The notes under the pieces are model-generated. The model worked only from the letters and a program-made list of their open reading frames with translations. It was not told the DNA's origin and did not search any database. A DNA stretch of 64,000 nt from assembly GCA_964593905.1 (NCBI GenBank), contig CAZQLE010000001.1, forward strand, positions 1 to 64,000, in the 5' to 3' direction. This DNA is from CAZQLE01 sp964593905 (lineage in GTDB: Bacteria > Chloroflexota > Anaerolineae > Anaerolineales > Anaerolineaceae). Within the stretch, counting starts at the first letter, position 1. The number at the start of each line of letters is the position of its first letter. Positions 1 through 8,330 of this stretch are shown here, one piece after another. Position numbers and translations under genes: made by a program.

Positions 1-694
1 GGTGGAAACCGAGCTGCCGGATGTGATGTGTTTGCAAGAGATTAAAGCGCGGCCTGAACAGGTTAAAGAAGAGCAGCGCACCCTGGGTTATCCGTATGCT
101 TATTGGAATCCGGCGCAACGACCGGGTTACAGCGGTGTGGCAACTTTTTCGCGCCAACAGCCGCTGGAGGTTGTTTATGGTCTGGGCGTTGAAAAATTTG
201 ATGTGGAAGGCCGGGTGATTCAAACCCGCTATCCTGATTTCAGATTGTTTAATATTTATTTTCCCAATGGGCAGCGCGGACACGACCGGGTGGAATATAA
301 GCTGGAGTTTTACGCAACCCTTCTTGAACAATGCAAAATATTGCATGAGAACGGTGAAAACATCATCATCACCGGCGATTTTAATACCGCGCACACTGAA
401 ATTGATCTGGCAAACCCCCGCGAGAATATCAACACTTCTGGTTTTATGCCAGAAGAACGGGTCTGGGTGGATCATTTTCTGAATGCCGATTTTGTGGATG
501 TTTACCGGCAGCGTTACCCCGAAAAGATTCAATACACTTGGTGGACGTATCGGTTTGCGGCGCGAAAGCGAAATGTGGGTTGGCGGATTGATTATTTTCT
601 GGTGTCAAAGTCTTTTGCCGATAAAATCACCGATGCATCCATCCATGATCATTTTGAAGGATCCGATCACTGTCCGATTACGTTGATTGTTTAA
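1..694 (+). CDS. xthA: Exodeoxyribonuclease III (5'-truncated by window edge)
   Basis: This is an AP endonuclease / 3'-5' exonuclease of the endonuclease-exonuclease-phosphatase fold, acting in base-excision repair. The frame is open to the left edge. The visible 230 residues begin just before the LQEIKA motif, which carries the metal-binding Glu, so roughly 25-30 N-terminal residues including the first active-site Asn lie outside the window. Also visible are GDFNTA (catalytic Asp/Asn), a YTWW..R segment, WRIDYFLVS and the C-terminal GSDHCP motif with the catalytic Asp-His. The GTG at position 2 is unlikely to be the real start because family members begin with a strand ahead of this point. 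The stop TAA at 692-694 overlaps the convergent downstream gene by 17 bp. Family assignment is firm; the 5' end cannot be judged here. Confidence 0.93.
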   Translation, partial: VETELPDVMCLQEIKARPEQVKEEQRTLGYPYAYWNPAQRPGYSGVATFSRQQPLEVVYGLGVEKFDVEGRVIQTRYPDFRLFNIYFPNGQRGHDRVEYKLEFYATLLEQCKILHENGENIIITGDFNTAHTEIDLANPRENINTSGFMPEERVWVDHFLNADFVDVYRQRYPEKIQYTWWTYRFAARKRNVGWRIDYFLVSKSFADKITDASIHDHFEGSDHCPITLIV

Positions 695-1316
695 GCAGGC
701 TGATCCAGGGAATTTTCTTTTTTCGGTAGTGTAGTAAGAAAAGACCGCGATTGCTTTCTCCCGTATTCTGGTAGATGGTTTGATTTGTATAATCCACATT
801 GATTGTTGCAATCTGGTTGGGGTGGTTGGGGTCGTAAACATCGAGTATTAACAGCGTGCCTTTGGTTTCGTACGCGGTGATTACAATTTGGTGGTTATGG
901 GTAAGCGGCTGGAACTGCCGGGCGTGCATTACCCCGGTGGCCGCAGGACGATTATTGCGAATGAGGTCTTTAATTTTTTCAAGCTCCACACAGGTAATGC
1001 CAAACAGAGCCGTATCATCCATAAATTGATAACGCAAATATCTTTTTAGATTCCGCCAATGCAGGCTTTCCATCTGTCTGAAGAAAAGATAAGCGGCCGT
1101 TTTGCCCCACTGAACAAATGTGCTCTGGTTGTTGGCCCGCAGGTTGTGAATATCCAGGGCAGTAAAACACATTCCACCGCATAAGCCAAACTGGTTGCGG
1201 CTTCCGGGGGCGCAAACCTTGATGACCGAATCGCGGAATGCCAGGGGGCGAAACACATAGGAATTTGCAAAAGGAAAGCCGTGTTGTTCTGGGGTGAAGC
1301 TGGTTTGTACCTTCAT
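678..1316 (-). CDS. Putative papain-like cysteine hydrolase, unknown role
   Basis: A 212-residue protein of unrecognised specific function. Three blocks are spaced like a papain-type Cys-His-Asp/Asn triad: FGLCGGM with Cys46, HNHQIV with His142, and LDVYDPNHP with Asp162/Asn164. Gly-Leu-Cys-Gly-Gly followed by a helix is typical of the nucleophile turn in this fold. There is no signal peptide or membrane segment, so it is probably cytoplasmic. The start ATG overlaps the stop of the upstream recombinase gene (ATGA, 1313-1316), so the two are translationally coupled. The 3' end overlaps xthA on the other strand. The triad is inferred from motif order alone; a non-enzymatic or transglutaminase-like role is possible. 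Confidence 0.6.
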   Translation of the reverse strand: MKVQTSFTPEQHGFPFANSYVFRPLAFRDSVIKVCAPGSRNQFGLCGGMCFTALDIHNLRANNQSTFVQWGKTAAYLFFRQMESLHWRNLKRYLRYQFMDDTALFGITCVELEKIKDLIRNNRPAATGVMHARQFQPLTHNHQIVITAYETKGTLLILDVYDPNHPNQIATINVDYTNQTIYQNTGESNRGLFLLHYRKKKIPWISLLKQST

Positions 1317-2332
1317 TTTTCGATCACCTCATAAAAGCCCTTGTCCAATTCGTCATCGTTCAGGTGGGCATAACGCTGCGTAACCGCAATGCTGGTATGG
1401 CGGGCCAGTTCCTGTGCCAGTTTTAAATTCCCGGTTCCATGCAATATGCGGGTGACAAAGTAATGCCGAAATGAATGCGGGGTAATGGTTCCAACCGCCT
1501 CGGTCCCCAGACATTCGCGCACCCGCTCCCGGACGATATAGCGTCCTGCGGCGGTGGTCATGCGCTTTGTCTTTTTGCCGGCGCCAGGATCGTGTCGGGC
1601 AAACAGGGGCATTCCTGCCAGCCGCCCGGTGCTCCCATCCATTTCGCTTCTTGCTTTCAGATAAGTTTGCAGCGCATCCAAAGCCCGGCGGCTAAAACGG
1701 ATCACTGCCATTTTGTCGCCCTTACCAATCAGCACCGCTTTTGCTTCAAACATATCGATATCTCCGCGGCTCAATTTGCATGCCTCGTGCACGCGCAAAC
1801 CGGTATCGGCCAGGGTGATCAAAAAGGCGCGGTCGCGCAGATTGCGCAGCCGGTCATCTTCATCTTCAGCCGGTTTCTCAGCCAGGGCGTCGGCATACTC
1901 CAGTAATTTTTCAATATCACTTTTGGGAAATTGAGGGAAGCGCTGCCCAATGCGGCGGTTGCGTTGCTTTGCCAGGCTGCGAACCTTGACAAGATTGATC
2001 ACGGCCAACTCTTCGGCTGCGATATATTCATAAAACGATAAAACTGCGGTGGTATATAACCTTTCAGAGGCGGGCGCCATTTCGTGAAGGCTGTCGATAA
2101 ACAGGGTGATCGCTTTCTCGGTCAATTTTGCGACAGGGGTGCTTTTGACCGGGATGTCATTCTGGTTTAGAACTGCCAGAAATTGATGCAGCGCGTTTGT
2201 GTAGGTCTTATGGGTGTTTTTGCTTCGCGCTGCAAGCAACACCTCAAGATAGGCCTGTGCAGCCTGATGAATGCTGACGGCCATTTGTGTTGACTGATCG
2301 GTCAAATCGGGTCCGGCGTTCATATAACCCAT
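1313..2332 (-). CDS. Tyrosine recombinase / integrase (XerC/D-like)
   Basis: A site-specific DNA recombinase of 339 residues. An N-terminal SAM-like core-binding domain (about 20-110) is followed by the catalytic domain (about 135-330). The full catalytic set is visible: Arg180 in DTGLRVHEA, Lys204 in IGKGDK, His286 and Arg289 in HSFRH, His312 in LARHTS, and the nucleophile Tyr321 in TQRYAHL. An insert around residues 238-262 (AGMPLFARHDPGAGKKTKR) is longer than in housekeeping Xer proteins. Start choice is uncertain: Met1 at 2332 has no clear Shine-Dalgarno, and Met4 at 2323 is an alternative. It heads a two-gene operon with the cysteine-hydrolase-like gene. No flanking attachment site or other mobile gene was seen, so both a chromosomal Xer role and an element-borne role remain open. 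Confidence 0.9.
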   Translation of the reverse strand: MGYMNAGPDLTDQSTQMAVSIHQAAQAYLEVLLAARSKNTHKTYTNALHQFLAVLNQNDIPVKSTPVAKLTEKAITLFIDSLHEMAPASERLYTTAVLSFYEYIAAEELAVINLVKVRSLAKQRNRRIGQRFPQFPKSDIEKLLEYADALAEKPAEDEDDRLRNLRDRAFLITLADTGLRVHEACKLSRGDIDMFEAKAVLIGKGDKMAVIRFSRRALDALQTYLKARSEMDGSTGRLAGMPLFARHDPGAGKKTKRMTTAAGRYIVRERVRECLGTEAVGTITPHSFRHYFVTRILHGTGNLKLAQELARHTSIAVTQRYAHLNDDELDKGFYEVIEK

Positions 2333-2864
2333 TATCCCATATATTCTAGACTCGAAAAAATGGGTTAAAAACTCATCTCTCTAACCAAAAAACAAACCAA
2401 ATTATTACCAATTTTTGAATGTTAACTTTTGTTTTTATAACAAAGATTCGGGCGTGCGTTATAAGTTACAAATATGTTATGATGATGTTCGATATACAGC
2501 TTTTGTCACGCATAATTTCTTTTTTTTACACTGTAATTTATCTGAGCGTACCAAAAATCTGACCAAAGACTTACAATTTCATTTTATTTATCCATTAAGT
2601 GCTAGTATTTCATCAAAACCATTTCAAATTATTTATAGATATAGTACAATATCGCTACACAATTTGATGGTATATAAGTGGTGGATGGGGTTATAGAGAT
2701 ACTGATAAAAATATAAGGGTATTGTTTCAAATCGATGAGGCAGTGAACCAGACGCTGTATATGGTCGCTTATCCTGATCTGTATCAGGAAGGGCGTTTGG
2801 GGAGCCAGTAGCGAAACCGGCAATTTAAGCCGGTTTTCATGTTTTCCAAGTGGGGAGACTTTAA
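2333..2864. other. AT-rich intergenic region with candidate leader
   Basis: This 532-bp gap is clearly richer in A+T than its neighbours, especially 2340-2700. The only open frame (2415-2696, TTG start) has no ribosome binding site and a low-complexity composition, so I do not call it a gene. A possible promoter for the rightward glycan locus is TTTCAA at 2622-2627 and TACAAT at 2645-2650, spacing 17. A leftward TAGAAT-like -10 (2343-2348) could serve the recombinase gene. From about 2700 to 2840 the composition returns to normal and two hairpins appear (2772-2789 and 2814-2836), suggesting a structured 5' leader of the regulator gene. Confidence 0.5.
2772..2836 (+). promoter_or_regulatory. 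Candidate structured leader with two hairpins
   Basis: Two inverted repeats lie ahead of the response-regulator gene. The first is TCCTGA/TCAGGA (2772-2777 and 2784-2789). The second has an 8-bp perfect stem, AAACCGGC/GCCGGTTT (2814-2821 and 2829-2836), with a 7-nt loop and a following TCATGTTTTCC stretch that is only weakly terminator-like. This could be an attenuator or the expression platform of an RNA switch at the head of the polysaccharide locus. It matched no riboswitch consensus that I could recall. Confidence 0.35.
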
Positions 2865-3632
2865 ATGACTGCCTACCTCGAAATCGATACGCTTTTGAAA
2901 AACTCAATCGGCATTGGCTTTGACCTTGATGAAGTGGATCAGGCAGAGTTGCAACGCATACTTATTGTGGATGATGAAATTGATACGATTGATTTTATCA
3001 AGCAGTTATTAAGAATTTCCGGTTTTACGGTGATGTCGGCCATGTCGCTGATGGATGCAGAACTGAAGATTTCTGAATATCATCCTCATCTGATCGTTGT
3101 GGATCTTGGTATGAAAGGTCACGGGGGGCTTACGGCCATTAATGCACTTCGCCAGATCACAGAAATTCCCATTATTGCAATTTCTGCGGATAGCCGTCCC
3201 GAGGATGTGGTTCTGGGGTTTCAACAGGGCGCTGATGATTGCATCGTTCAATCATTTCATGGGCCTGAACTGGTGGAGCGGGTGCGCGCAGTTTTGCGCC
3301 GGTATAAACCATTTCATAGCACAGGTTCAGTTTCCATTATCAATAAACAACTTGTGCTAGACCCGATTCATAAAGAGGTTTTGCTGTGTGAAAAAAGTGT
3401 TCGGTTGACCCCAAAGGAATATGCCATTCTTGCACTGCTCACCAGGTTTGCACCGGCTGTTGTGCCCTACAGCTCAATTTCAAAAGCGATCTGGGGGATC
3501 GAATCAGATCGGACTCGCAGCCGGACGAAATATCTTGTTTATCTTTTGCGCAAAAAACTTGAAGATGCATTGCCGGGTTCCCCGACAATTATCAATGATC
3601 GCCTGGGGTATCGACTGGACCTTAAGCGCTGA
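2865..3632 (+). CDS. OmpR-type response regulator with atypical receiver
   Basis: A 255-residue regulator, probably controlling the glycan locus that begins immediately downstream (19-bp gap). After a 30-residue N-terminal extension, a receiver domain (about 31-146) carries the acidic pair Asp36-Asp37, the phospho-acceptor position Asp80 in LIVVDLGM and Ser107 at the Thr/Ser switch. A winged-helix DNA-binding domain follows (about 158-253). The near-invariant Lys of receivers, usually in a Lys-Pro-Phe motif, is replaced: the protein reads CIVQSF with Gln129. That Lys normally contacts the phosphoryl group, so control may be unconventional. A strong GGGGAG at 2852-2857 supports the ATG. No partner histidine kinase is adjacent. 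Confidence 0.88.
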   Translation: MTAYLEIDTLLKNSIGIGFDLDEVDQAELQRILIVDDEIDTIDFIKQLLRISGFTVMSAMSLMDAELKISEYHPHLIVVDLGMKGHGGLTAINALRQITEIPIIAISADSRPEDVVLGFQQGADDCIVQSFHGPELVERVRAVLRRYKPFHSTGSVSIINKQLVLDPIHKEVLLCEKSVRLTPKEYAILALLTRFAPAVVPYSSISKAIWGIESDRTRSRTKYLVYLLRKKLEDALPGSPTIINDRLGYRLDLKR

Positions 3633-3651
3633 TCATAGGGAGGATTAAGCC

Positions 3652-5166
3652 ATGACATCATCCGCAAAGAGTTTAAGTATTACAAGCGGAATTGATCAAT
3701 CGACGATTGCTTCTTATCGGGCGGCAAAAGTTGTTTCAAGATCAACGCAGTGGTTTTTGTTCACCACTGCCCTTATTCTGCTGGATGCCTTTATGATGAG
3801 TTTGAGTTTTCGGATTGCATACTGGATCCGATTCGAAATCAATCTCCCGCTGTTTAATCTGACGGTCGTGCCTTCTTATGCGTTTTATCAAATGCTTACG
3901 CTGGCCATGATCCCGCTCATGCTGGGTATCTTTGCAATTAAAGGTTTGTATCAACGGGACAATTTGTTGGGCGGAACGCGTGAATATTCCGAGTTGTTTA
4001 ATGCCACGCTGATCTGCATGGGTCTTTTAATTGTGGGCGGGTTTATCGACACCGATTTCAATTTTGCCCGCGGTTGGCTGCTCATTGCCTGGTTGTTGAT
4101 TTTCTTCCTGACGACTTTTGGAAGGTTTATTCTGCGCAGGGTGATTTACTCTTTGCGTAAACTGGGCTATTTTGTCAGCCCTGCATTAATTGTCGGCGCA
4201 AATGATGAAGGAAAAATGCTGGCCGAGCAGTTGCAGCAATGGGCGACTTCAGGATTGCAAGTGGTCGGTTTTGTCGATAAAAAGACCAAACCCGGAGACA
4301 ACGTTTGGGGCAACCTTAACGTGCTGGGCGATATGGAACATATCGAAGATGTGATTTCGACCTATCAGATTGAAGATCTGATCCTTGCCACCAGCGCCAT
4401 TTCATCTCGGGATAAGATGGTGGATATTTTTAAACGCTATGGCGCAAACCGTAATATCCGGGTGCGTTTTTCCTCCGGTTTATACGAAATCATTACCACC
4501 GGCTTAACCGTAAACCAGTTTGCCTATGTACCCCTGGTCGAGGTGAATTCGGTCCGTTTGACCGGTATTGATCGTTTCTTAAAAGGATTGTTGGATTTTT
4601 CAATCACAATTCCGGGTTTAATCGCCTTGCTGCCTGTTCTTCTGGCACTAGGAGTGTTGGTGAAGCTCGATTCTCCGGGACCCATCATTCACCGGCGCAG
4701 GGTTGTCGGGGTAAATGGGAAACCCTTTGATGCATTCAAATTCCGCACGATGTATGTAAACGGAGATGAGCTTTTGAATGCCAACCCGGCGCTTAAAGCA
4801 GAGTTGGCGAAAAACCACAAGCTGAAAGACGATCCGCGTGTTACACGAATTGGCCACTTTATGCGGAAATTTAGTCTGGATGAGTTGCCGCAATTGTTCA
4901 ATGTGCTCAGACGTGAAATGTCGCTGGTGGGGCCGCGCATGATCACCGAAAAAGAAATCGAAAAATACGATCGCTGGGATATGAACCTGTTGACTGTTCA
5001 ACCCGGAATTACCGGCTTGTGGCAGGTAAGCGGGCGTTCGGATGTATCTTATGAAGACCGTGTGCGGCTGGATATGTACTATATCCGCAACTGGAATATC
5101 TGGCTCGATCTGCAATTACTTATCCAAACCATTCCGGCTGTGCTGCGCGGCCGGGGTGCCTACTAA
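3652..5166 (+). CDS. Polyprenyl-phosphate sugar-1-phosphate transferase (WbaP/WcaJ type)
   Basis: The initiating enzyme of repeat-unit synthesis: it transfers a hexose-1-phosphate from a nucleotide sugar to undecaprenyl phosphate at the inner face of the membrane. The 504 residues show about four hydrophobic segments at 35-165, a Rossmann-like CoA-binding fold (about 175-300), another membrane segment near 312-338, and the bacterial sugar transferase domain. That domain shows KLDSPGP, the FKFRTM motif, RKFSLDELPQL, SLVGPR and the C-terminal GITGLWQVSGR. A GGGAGG ribosome site precedes the ATG. It follows the regulator gene closely and opens the biosynthetic part of the locus. The exact sugar (glucose or galactose are usual) cannot be read from sequence. 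Confidence 0.93.
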   Translation: MTSSAKSLSITSGIDQSTIASYRAAKVVSRSTQWFLFTTALILLDAFMMSLSFRIAYWIRFEINLPLFNLTVVPSYAFYQMLTLAMIPLMLGIFAIKGLYQRDNLLGGTREYSELFNATLICMGLLIVGGFIDTDFNFARGWLLIAWLLIFFLTTFGRFILRRVIYSLRKLGYFVSPALIVGANDEGKMLAEQLQQWATSGLQVVGFVDKKTKPGDNVWGNLNVLGDMEHIEDVISTYQIEDLILATSAISSRDKMVDIFKRYGANRNIRVRFSSGLYEIITTGLTVNQFAYVPLVEVNSVRLTGIDRFLKGLLDFSITIPGLIALLPVLLALGVLVKLDSPGPIIHRRRVVGVNGKPFDAFKFRTMYVNGDELLNANPALKAELAKNHKLKDDPRVTRIGHFMRKFSLDELPQLFNVLRREMSLVGPRMITEKEIEKYDRWDMNLLTVQPGITGLWQVSGRSDVSYEDRVRLDMYYIRNWNIWLDLQLLIQTIPAVLRGRGAY

Positions 5167-5191
5167 AACGAAAAACAATGAGGAGAACATC

Positions 5192-6124
5192 ATGAAAGTT
5201 CTGGTTACTGGCGGCGCCGGGTTTATTGCTTCACATGTTGTTGATCTTTTTTTGGCCAATGGCTATGAGGTCGTGGTGGTGGATAATCTTTCCACGGGCC
5301 GGCGATCTAATTTAAACCCCAGGGCTAAATTTTACGAAATTGATATCCGCGACCCCAAGATCGCCGAGGTTTTTGAGCAGGAAAAACCAGATTTTGTAGA
5401 CCATCATGCTGCGCAAATGAATGTTCGCACTTCGGTCGATCAGCCTTTGTATGATGCCGATGTTAATATTTTGGGCTCATTGAATTTGATTGAAAATGCG
5501 CTCAAATTTGGTGTCAAACGGTTTGTGTATATTTCAACCGGGGGCGCGGTTTATGGGGAACCTGTTTATTTGCCCTGCGATGAGGCGCATCCAATTCAGC
5601 CGATTTGCCAGTATGGGGCCAGCAAGCACACGGTTGAGCATTACCTGTATATGTACCAGTACAATTACGGGTTAAATTATGTCGTACTGCGTTACCCGAA
5701 TGTGTTTGGTCCCCGGCAAGATCCGAAAGGCGAAGCGGGGGTTGTGGCGATTTTTACCGGCCAGATGCTGAACAATCAGCAGGTTGTCATTAATGGCGAC
5801 GGTGAGCAGACGCGCGATTATGTCTCGGTTATCGATTGTGCCAGGGCAAATCTGCTCGCCATGCAAACCGAAAATGTCAATGAAATTTTCAACCTGGGCG
5901 CAGGGATAGGCACTTCGGTCAATGAAATCTTTGCCCATTTGAAAAATATCACCCGCTACCAAAAAGAACCGGATTACGGACCTGCAAAAGTGGGCGAGAC
6001 TCGCCACATTTATTTAAATTCTTCAAAAGCCCGCGCCCGGTTGGCCTGGGAGCCAACCCTCACTTTAGAGGCCGGGCTTCGCCAAACGGTTGACTATTTC
6101 AGAGAGAAGGAGCAAGTAGCGTGA
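5192..6124 (+). CDS. NAD-dependent sugar epimerase/dehydratase (GalE-like, extended SDR)
   Basis: A 310-residue extended short-chain dehydrogenase acting on a nucleotide sugar, most similar to UDP-glucose 4-epimerases. The dinucleotide-binding Gly motif is TGGAGFIAS (residues 6-14; the usual last Gly is Ala). Ser115-Thr116 in YISTGG and the catalytic Tyr141-x-x-x-Lys145 are present. I chose the ATG at 5192 because GAGGAG sits just upstream; a longer reading from 5042 would overlap the previous gene in another frame. Its stop overlaps the next gene's GTG start (GTGA, 6121-6124). Substrate is not assignable: a heptose or hexose epimerase are both possible given the heptose genes that follow. 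Confidence 0.9.
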   Translation: MKVLVTGGAGFIASHVVDLFLANGYEVVVVDNLSTGRRSNLNPRAKFYEIDIRDPKIAEVFEQEKPDFVDHHAAQMNVRTSVDQPLYDADVNILGSLNLIENALKFGVKRFVYISTGGAVYGEPVYLPCDEAHPIQPICQYGASKHTVEHYLYMYQYNYGLNYVVLRYPNVFGPRQDPKGEAGVVAIFTGQMLNNQQVVINGDGEQTRDYVSVIDCARANLLAMQTENVNEIFNLGAGIGTSVNEIFAHLKNITRYQKEPDYGPAKVGETRHIYLNSSKARARLAWEPTLTLEAGLRQTVDYFREKEQVA

Positions 6125-7098
6125 TCATCGTTCAGACGCCGCTGCGGGTTAGCCTGTTTGGAGGAGGCACCGACTTTCCATCTTATATCAAAGAGGAAGG
6201 CGGGTGTGTTCTTTCGATGGCTATTGACAAGTTTATTTTTGTCACGCTAAAACGGCGCTTTGACGATAAGCTTCGCATTGGCTACACCCGCACCGAGATG
6301 GTTGATTCGGTGGATGAGGTTGAGCACGAATTAATTCGTGAAGCGCTGCGAAAAACCGGGATTGTATCTGGCGTCGAAGTAACCACTATGGGCGATATCC
6401 CATCTGCGGGTTCGGGATTAGGCTCTTCCAGCACGGTGACTGTTGGGTCATTACATGCAATGTATGCTTATCTGGGCGAAATCGTCCCCGCAGAACGCCT
6501 GGCGAAAGAAGCGTGTGAAATTGAGCTTGATGTTTTGAAAAAGCCGATCGGCATTCAAGACCAATATATTGCGGCTTATGGCGGTTTGCGCTTTTTTGAG
6601 TTTTTGCCAGATGGCATGGTGCAGAGTGAAAAAATCATTTTATCCAGTGATTCGCTGCGAAAAATGAATGAGAACTTTTTGCTGTTTTATACCGGCATCA
6701 CCCGTAAAGCCGAGACCATTCTTGCCGAGCAAAGTAAACGCTTGCCGGCCAGTTTTGAAACGCTGCGAAAGTTGAAAAATACTGCAAAAACGGCTGTAAC
6801 CGAATTGCGGGCCGGCAATATTGATGTTCTGGGCGAGATGTTGCATGAGAGCTGGATATTGAAGAAAAAACTGGCGAACACGATAACGAATGGGCAAATT
6901 GATATGATGTATGCCGATGCCCTTCGAAATGGCGCCAGCGGTGGAAAGATCACCGGTGCGGGCGGGGGCGGTTTTCTTTTGTTATATTGCCCTCATGAAA
7001 AACAGCCGGCTGTACGGAAAGCTTTAACAGGACTTCAAGAATTGCCTTTTAACGTTGAATCCTACGGGTCCAAAGTAATTTTCGATTACAACCACTAG
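6121..7098 (+). CDS. hddA: GHMP kinase, D-glycero-D-manno-heptose 7-phosphate kinase type
   Basis: A sugar kinase of 325 residues in the GHMP superfamily. The N-terminal [14 protein letters not shown] block, the ATP-binding [12 protein letters not shown] motif (about residues 95-106) and the C-terminal [16 protein letters not shown] motif are all present. These patterns are characteristic of HddA-type heptose-7-phosphate kinases, which make the 1,7-bisphosphate in the GDP-heptose pathway. The assignment is reinforced by the adjacent phosphoheptose isomerase and the nearby GmhB phosphatase. The start is GTG at 6121, overlapping the epimerase stop by 4 bp. A related hexose kinase role cannot be excluded from motifs alone. 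Confidence 0.87.
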   Translation: MIIVQTPLRVSLFGGGTDFPSYIKEEGGCVLSMAIDKFIFVTLKRRFDDKLRIGYTRTEMVDSVDEVEHELIREALRKTGIVSGVEVTTMGDIPSAGSGLGSSSTVTVGSLHAMYAYLGEIVPAERLAKEACEIELDVLKKPIGIQDQYIAAYGGLRFFEFLPDGMVQSEKIILSSDSLRKMNENFLLFYTGITRKAETILAEQSKRLPASFETLRKLKNTAKTAVTELRAGNIDVLGEMLHESWILKKKLANTITNGQIDMMYADALRNGASGGKITGAGGGGFLLLYCPHEKQPAVRKALTGLQELPFNVESYGSKVIFDYNH

Positions 7099-7115
7099 AA
7101 AGTGGAGGGAACAGC

Positions 7116-8330
7116 ATGGAATTTGTCAGCGACTACCTAAAAGGGCTTCAGATCTTATTGGGAAATCTCCCGGAGGAGCAAATTAGACGGGTAATCGATC
7201 TTGTTTATCAGGCCCGGCTTGCCAACCGCCAAATTTTTATTATGGGTAACGGCGGTTCGGCTTCGACAGCCTCGCATTTTGTGTGTGATCTGTCGAAGAA
7301 TACCCGCCGGGAAGGCTGGCCAAACTTTCGGGTGATTGGCCTGACGGATAACATGCCGCTGGTAACCGCATTTGCCAATGATGAAGGCTATGACACTGTT
7401 TTTGCCCAACAGTTGGCCAGTTTTATTCAGCCTGATGATGTGGTTATTGGCATTTCAGCCTCCGGCAATTCCAAAAATGTACTTAATGCAATCGATTTTG
7501 CGCACTCCAGAAACGCACTCACCGTTGGCTTTACCGGCTTTGACGGCGGAAAACTGGCAAATATGGTGGATATTAACGTGCATGTTCCCAGTCACAATAT
7601 TCAGCATGTTGAGGATGTTCACCTGGCGTTGGAGCATTTGATCACCAACGCGTTGAATGAGCTGGTGAAACGCGCCGATGCAATCCTTCCGCCAGTTTAT
7701 GCGCGCCTGGATCAGAAAACAGAGCGAATTGAGTTTGTGACCGAACGCTCTGGCGATGGTTTGCTGGTGACTGCCAATACACCCGATCGCAGTCAAATGC
7801 TTACCATGGTGCAATTGTTGCAATCCATCCAGAGTGATCTTTCACACGTGCAAGATAGCCGGGAATTTTTGGAGCGTTTACTCAGCCTGTCACTGGAAGG
7901 AATTGGTGCAGCGAGCGGAAGTATTGTGGTTCTGGATGCAGAAGGGCAGCCGTTCAGCGGCTTTTTGGCCTACGATGGAAGGATACAGGAATATGCCGCC
8001 GCGCAATTCAATGAGATTGTAAAACATGGCCTGGCCGGTTGGGTTGTTCAGAACCGGGAGGCTGCCCTGGTTGAAAACATCAGCGATGATCCGCGCTGGT
8101 TGCCCCGCCGTTGGGAAGGCCAGATTGTTCCGAACCGCTCGGCCATTAGCGTGCCGTTGACCGATCACAATCAGGTCATTGGTGCGATGACCCTGGTCAG
8201 CCCGGAATCTCGCCAGTTTACGCTGGAAGATATGGCGATGTTGACTGCGCTGTCGGTTACGGTATCGCATATTAAAAGCAAACCGAACCTGATGTCGGGT
8301 AACGATTCGCTGGTGGTTGCCGGTGATTAA
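7116..8330 (+). CDS. gmhA: Phosphoheptose isomerase GmhA fused to a GAF domain
   Basis: Residues 1-190 form a SIS-domain phosphoheptose isomerase, converting sedoheptulose 7-phosphate to D-glycero-D-manno-heptose 7-phosphate. It shows GNGGSAS (44-50), the ISASGNSKN phosphate-binding loop (113-121) and the EDVHLALEHL helix holding the catalytic His. Free-standing GmhA is about 190-200 residues; this protein runs to 404. After a linker (195-225) and a probable helix (228-250), residues about 250-387 look like a GAF domain (LSLEGIGAASGSIVVLD, GLAGWVVQNREAALVENI, ISVPL, IGAMTLVSP). GAF domains bind small molecules, so allosteric control of heptose entry is a reasonable inference. GGAGGG precedes the ATG. 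The 3' end overlaps gmhB on the other strand by 4 bp. Confidence 0.9.
   Translation: MEFVSDYLKGLQILLGNLPEEQIRRVIDLVYQARLANRQIFIMGNGGSASTASHFVCDLSKNTRREGWPNFRVIGLTDNMPLVTAFANDEGYDTVFAQQLASFIQPDDVVIGISASGNSKNVLNAIDFAHSRNALTVGFTGFDGGKLANMVDINVHVPSHNIQHVEDVHLALEHLITNALNELVKRADAILPPVYARLDQKTERIEFVTERSGDGLLVTANTPDRSQMLTMVQLLQSIQSDLSHVQDSREFLERLLSLSLEGIGAASGSIVVLDAEGQPFSGFLAYDGRIQEYAAAQFNEIVKHGLAGWVVQNREAALVENISDDPRWLPRRWEGQIVPNRSAISVPLTDHNQVIGAMTLVSPESRQFTLEDMAMLTALSVTVSHIKSKPNLMSGNDSLVVAGD

Noticed and set aside
1313..2332. Calling the recombinase region an integrative element
   Set aside because: No attachment repeats, tRNA target or other mobile-element genes are visible; a single tyrosine recombinase is not enough.
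2415..2696. A 93-residue open frame in the AT-rich gap
   Set aside because: TTG start without ribosome site, biased composition and no recognisable motif; it is probably a by-product of AT-rich DNA.
2700..2840. A c-di-GMP or molybdenum-cofactor riboswitch call
   Set aside because: The hairpins do not show the conserved cores that I can recall for these classes, so only an unnamed leader is reported.
5042..5191. Upstream extension of the epimerase gene
   Set aside because: It overlaps the end of the sugar transferase gene; the ATG at 5192 has a good ribosome site and starts right at the nucleotide-binding strand.
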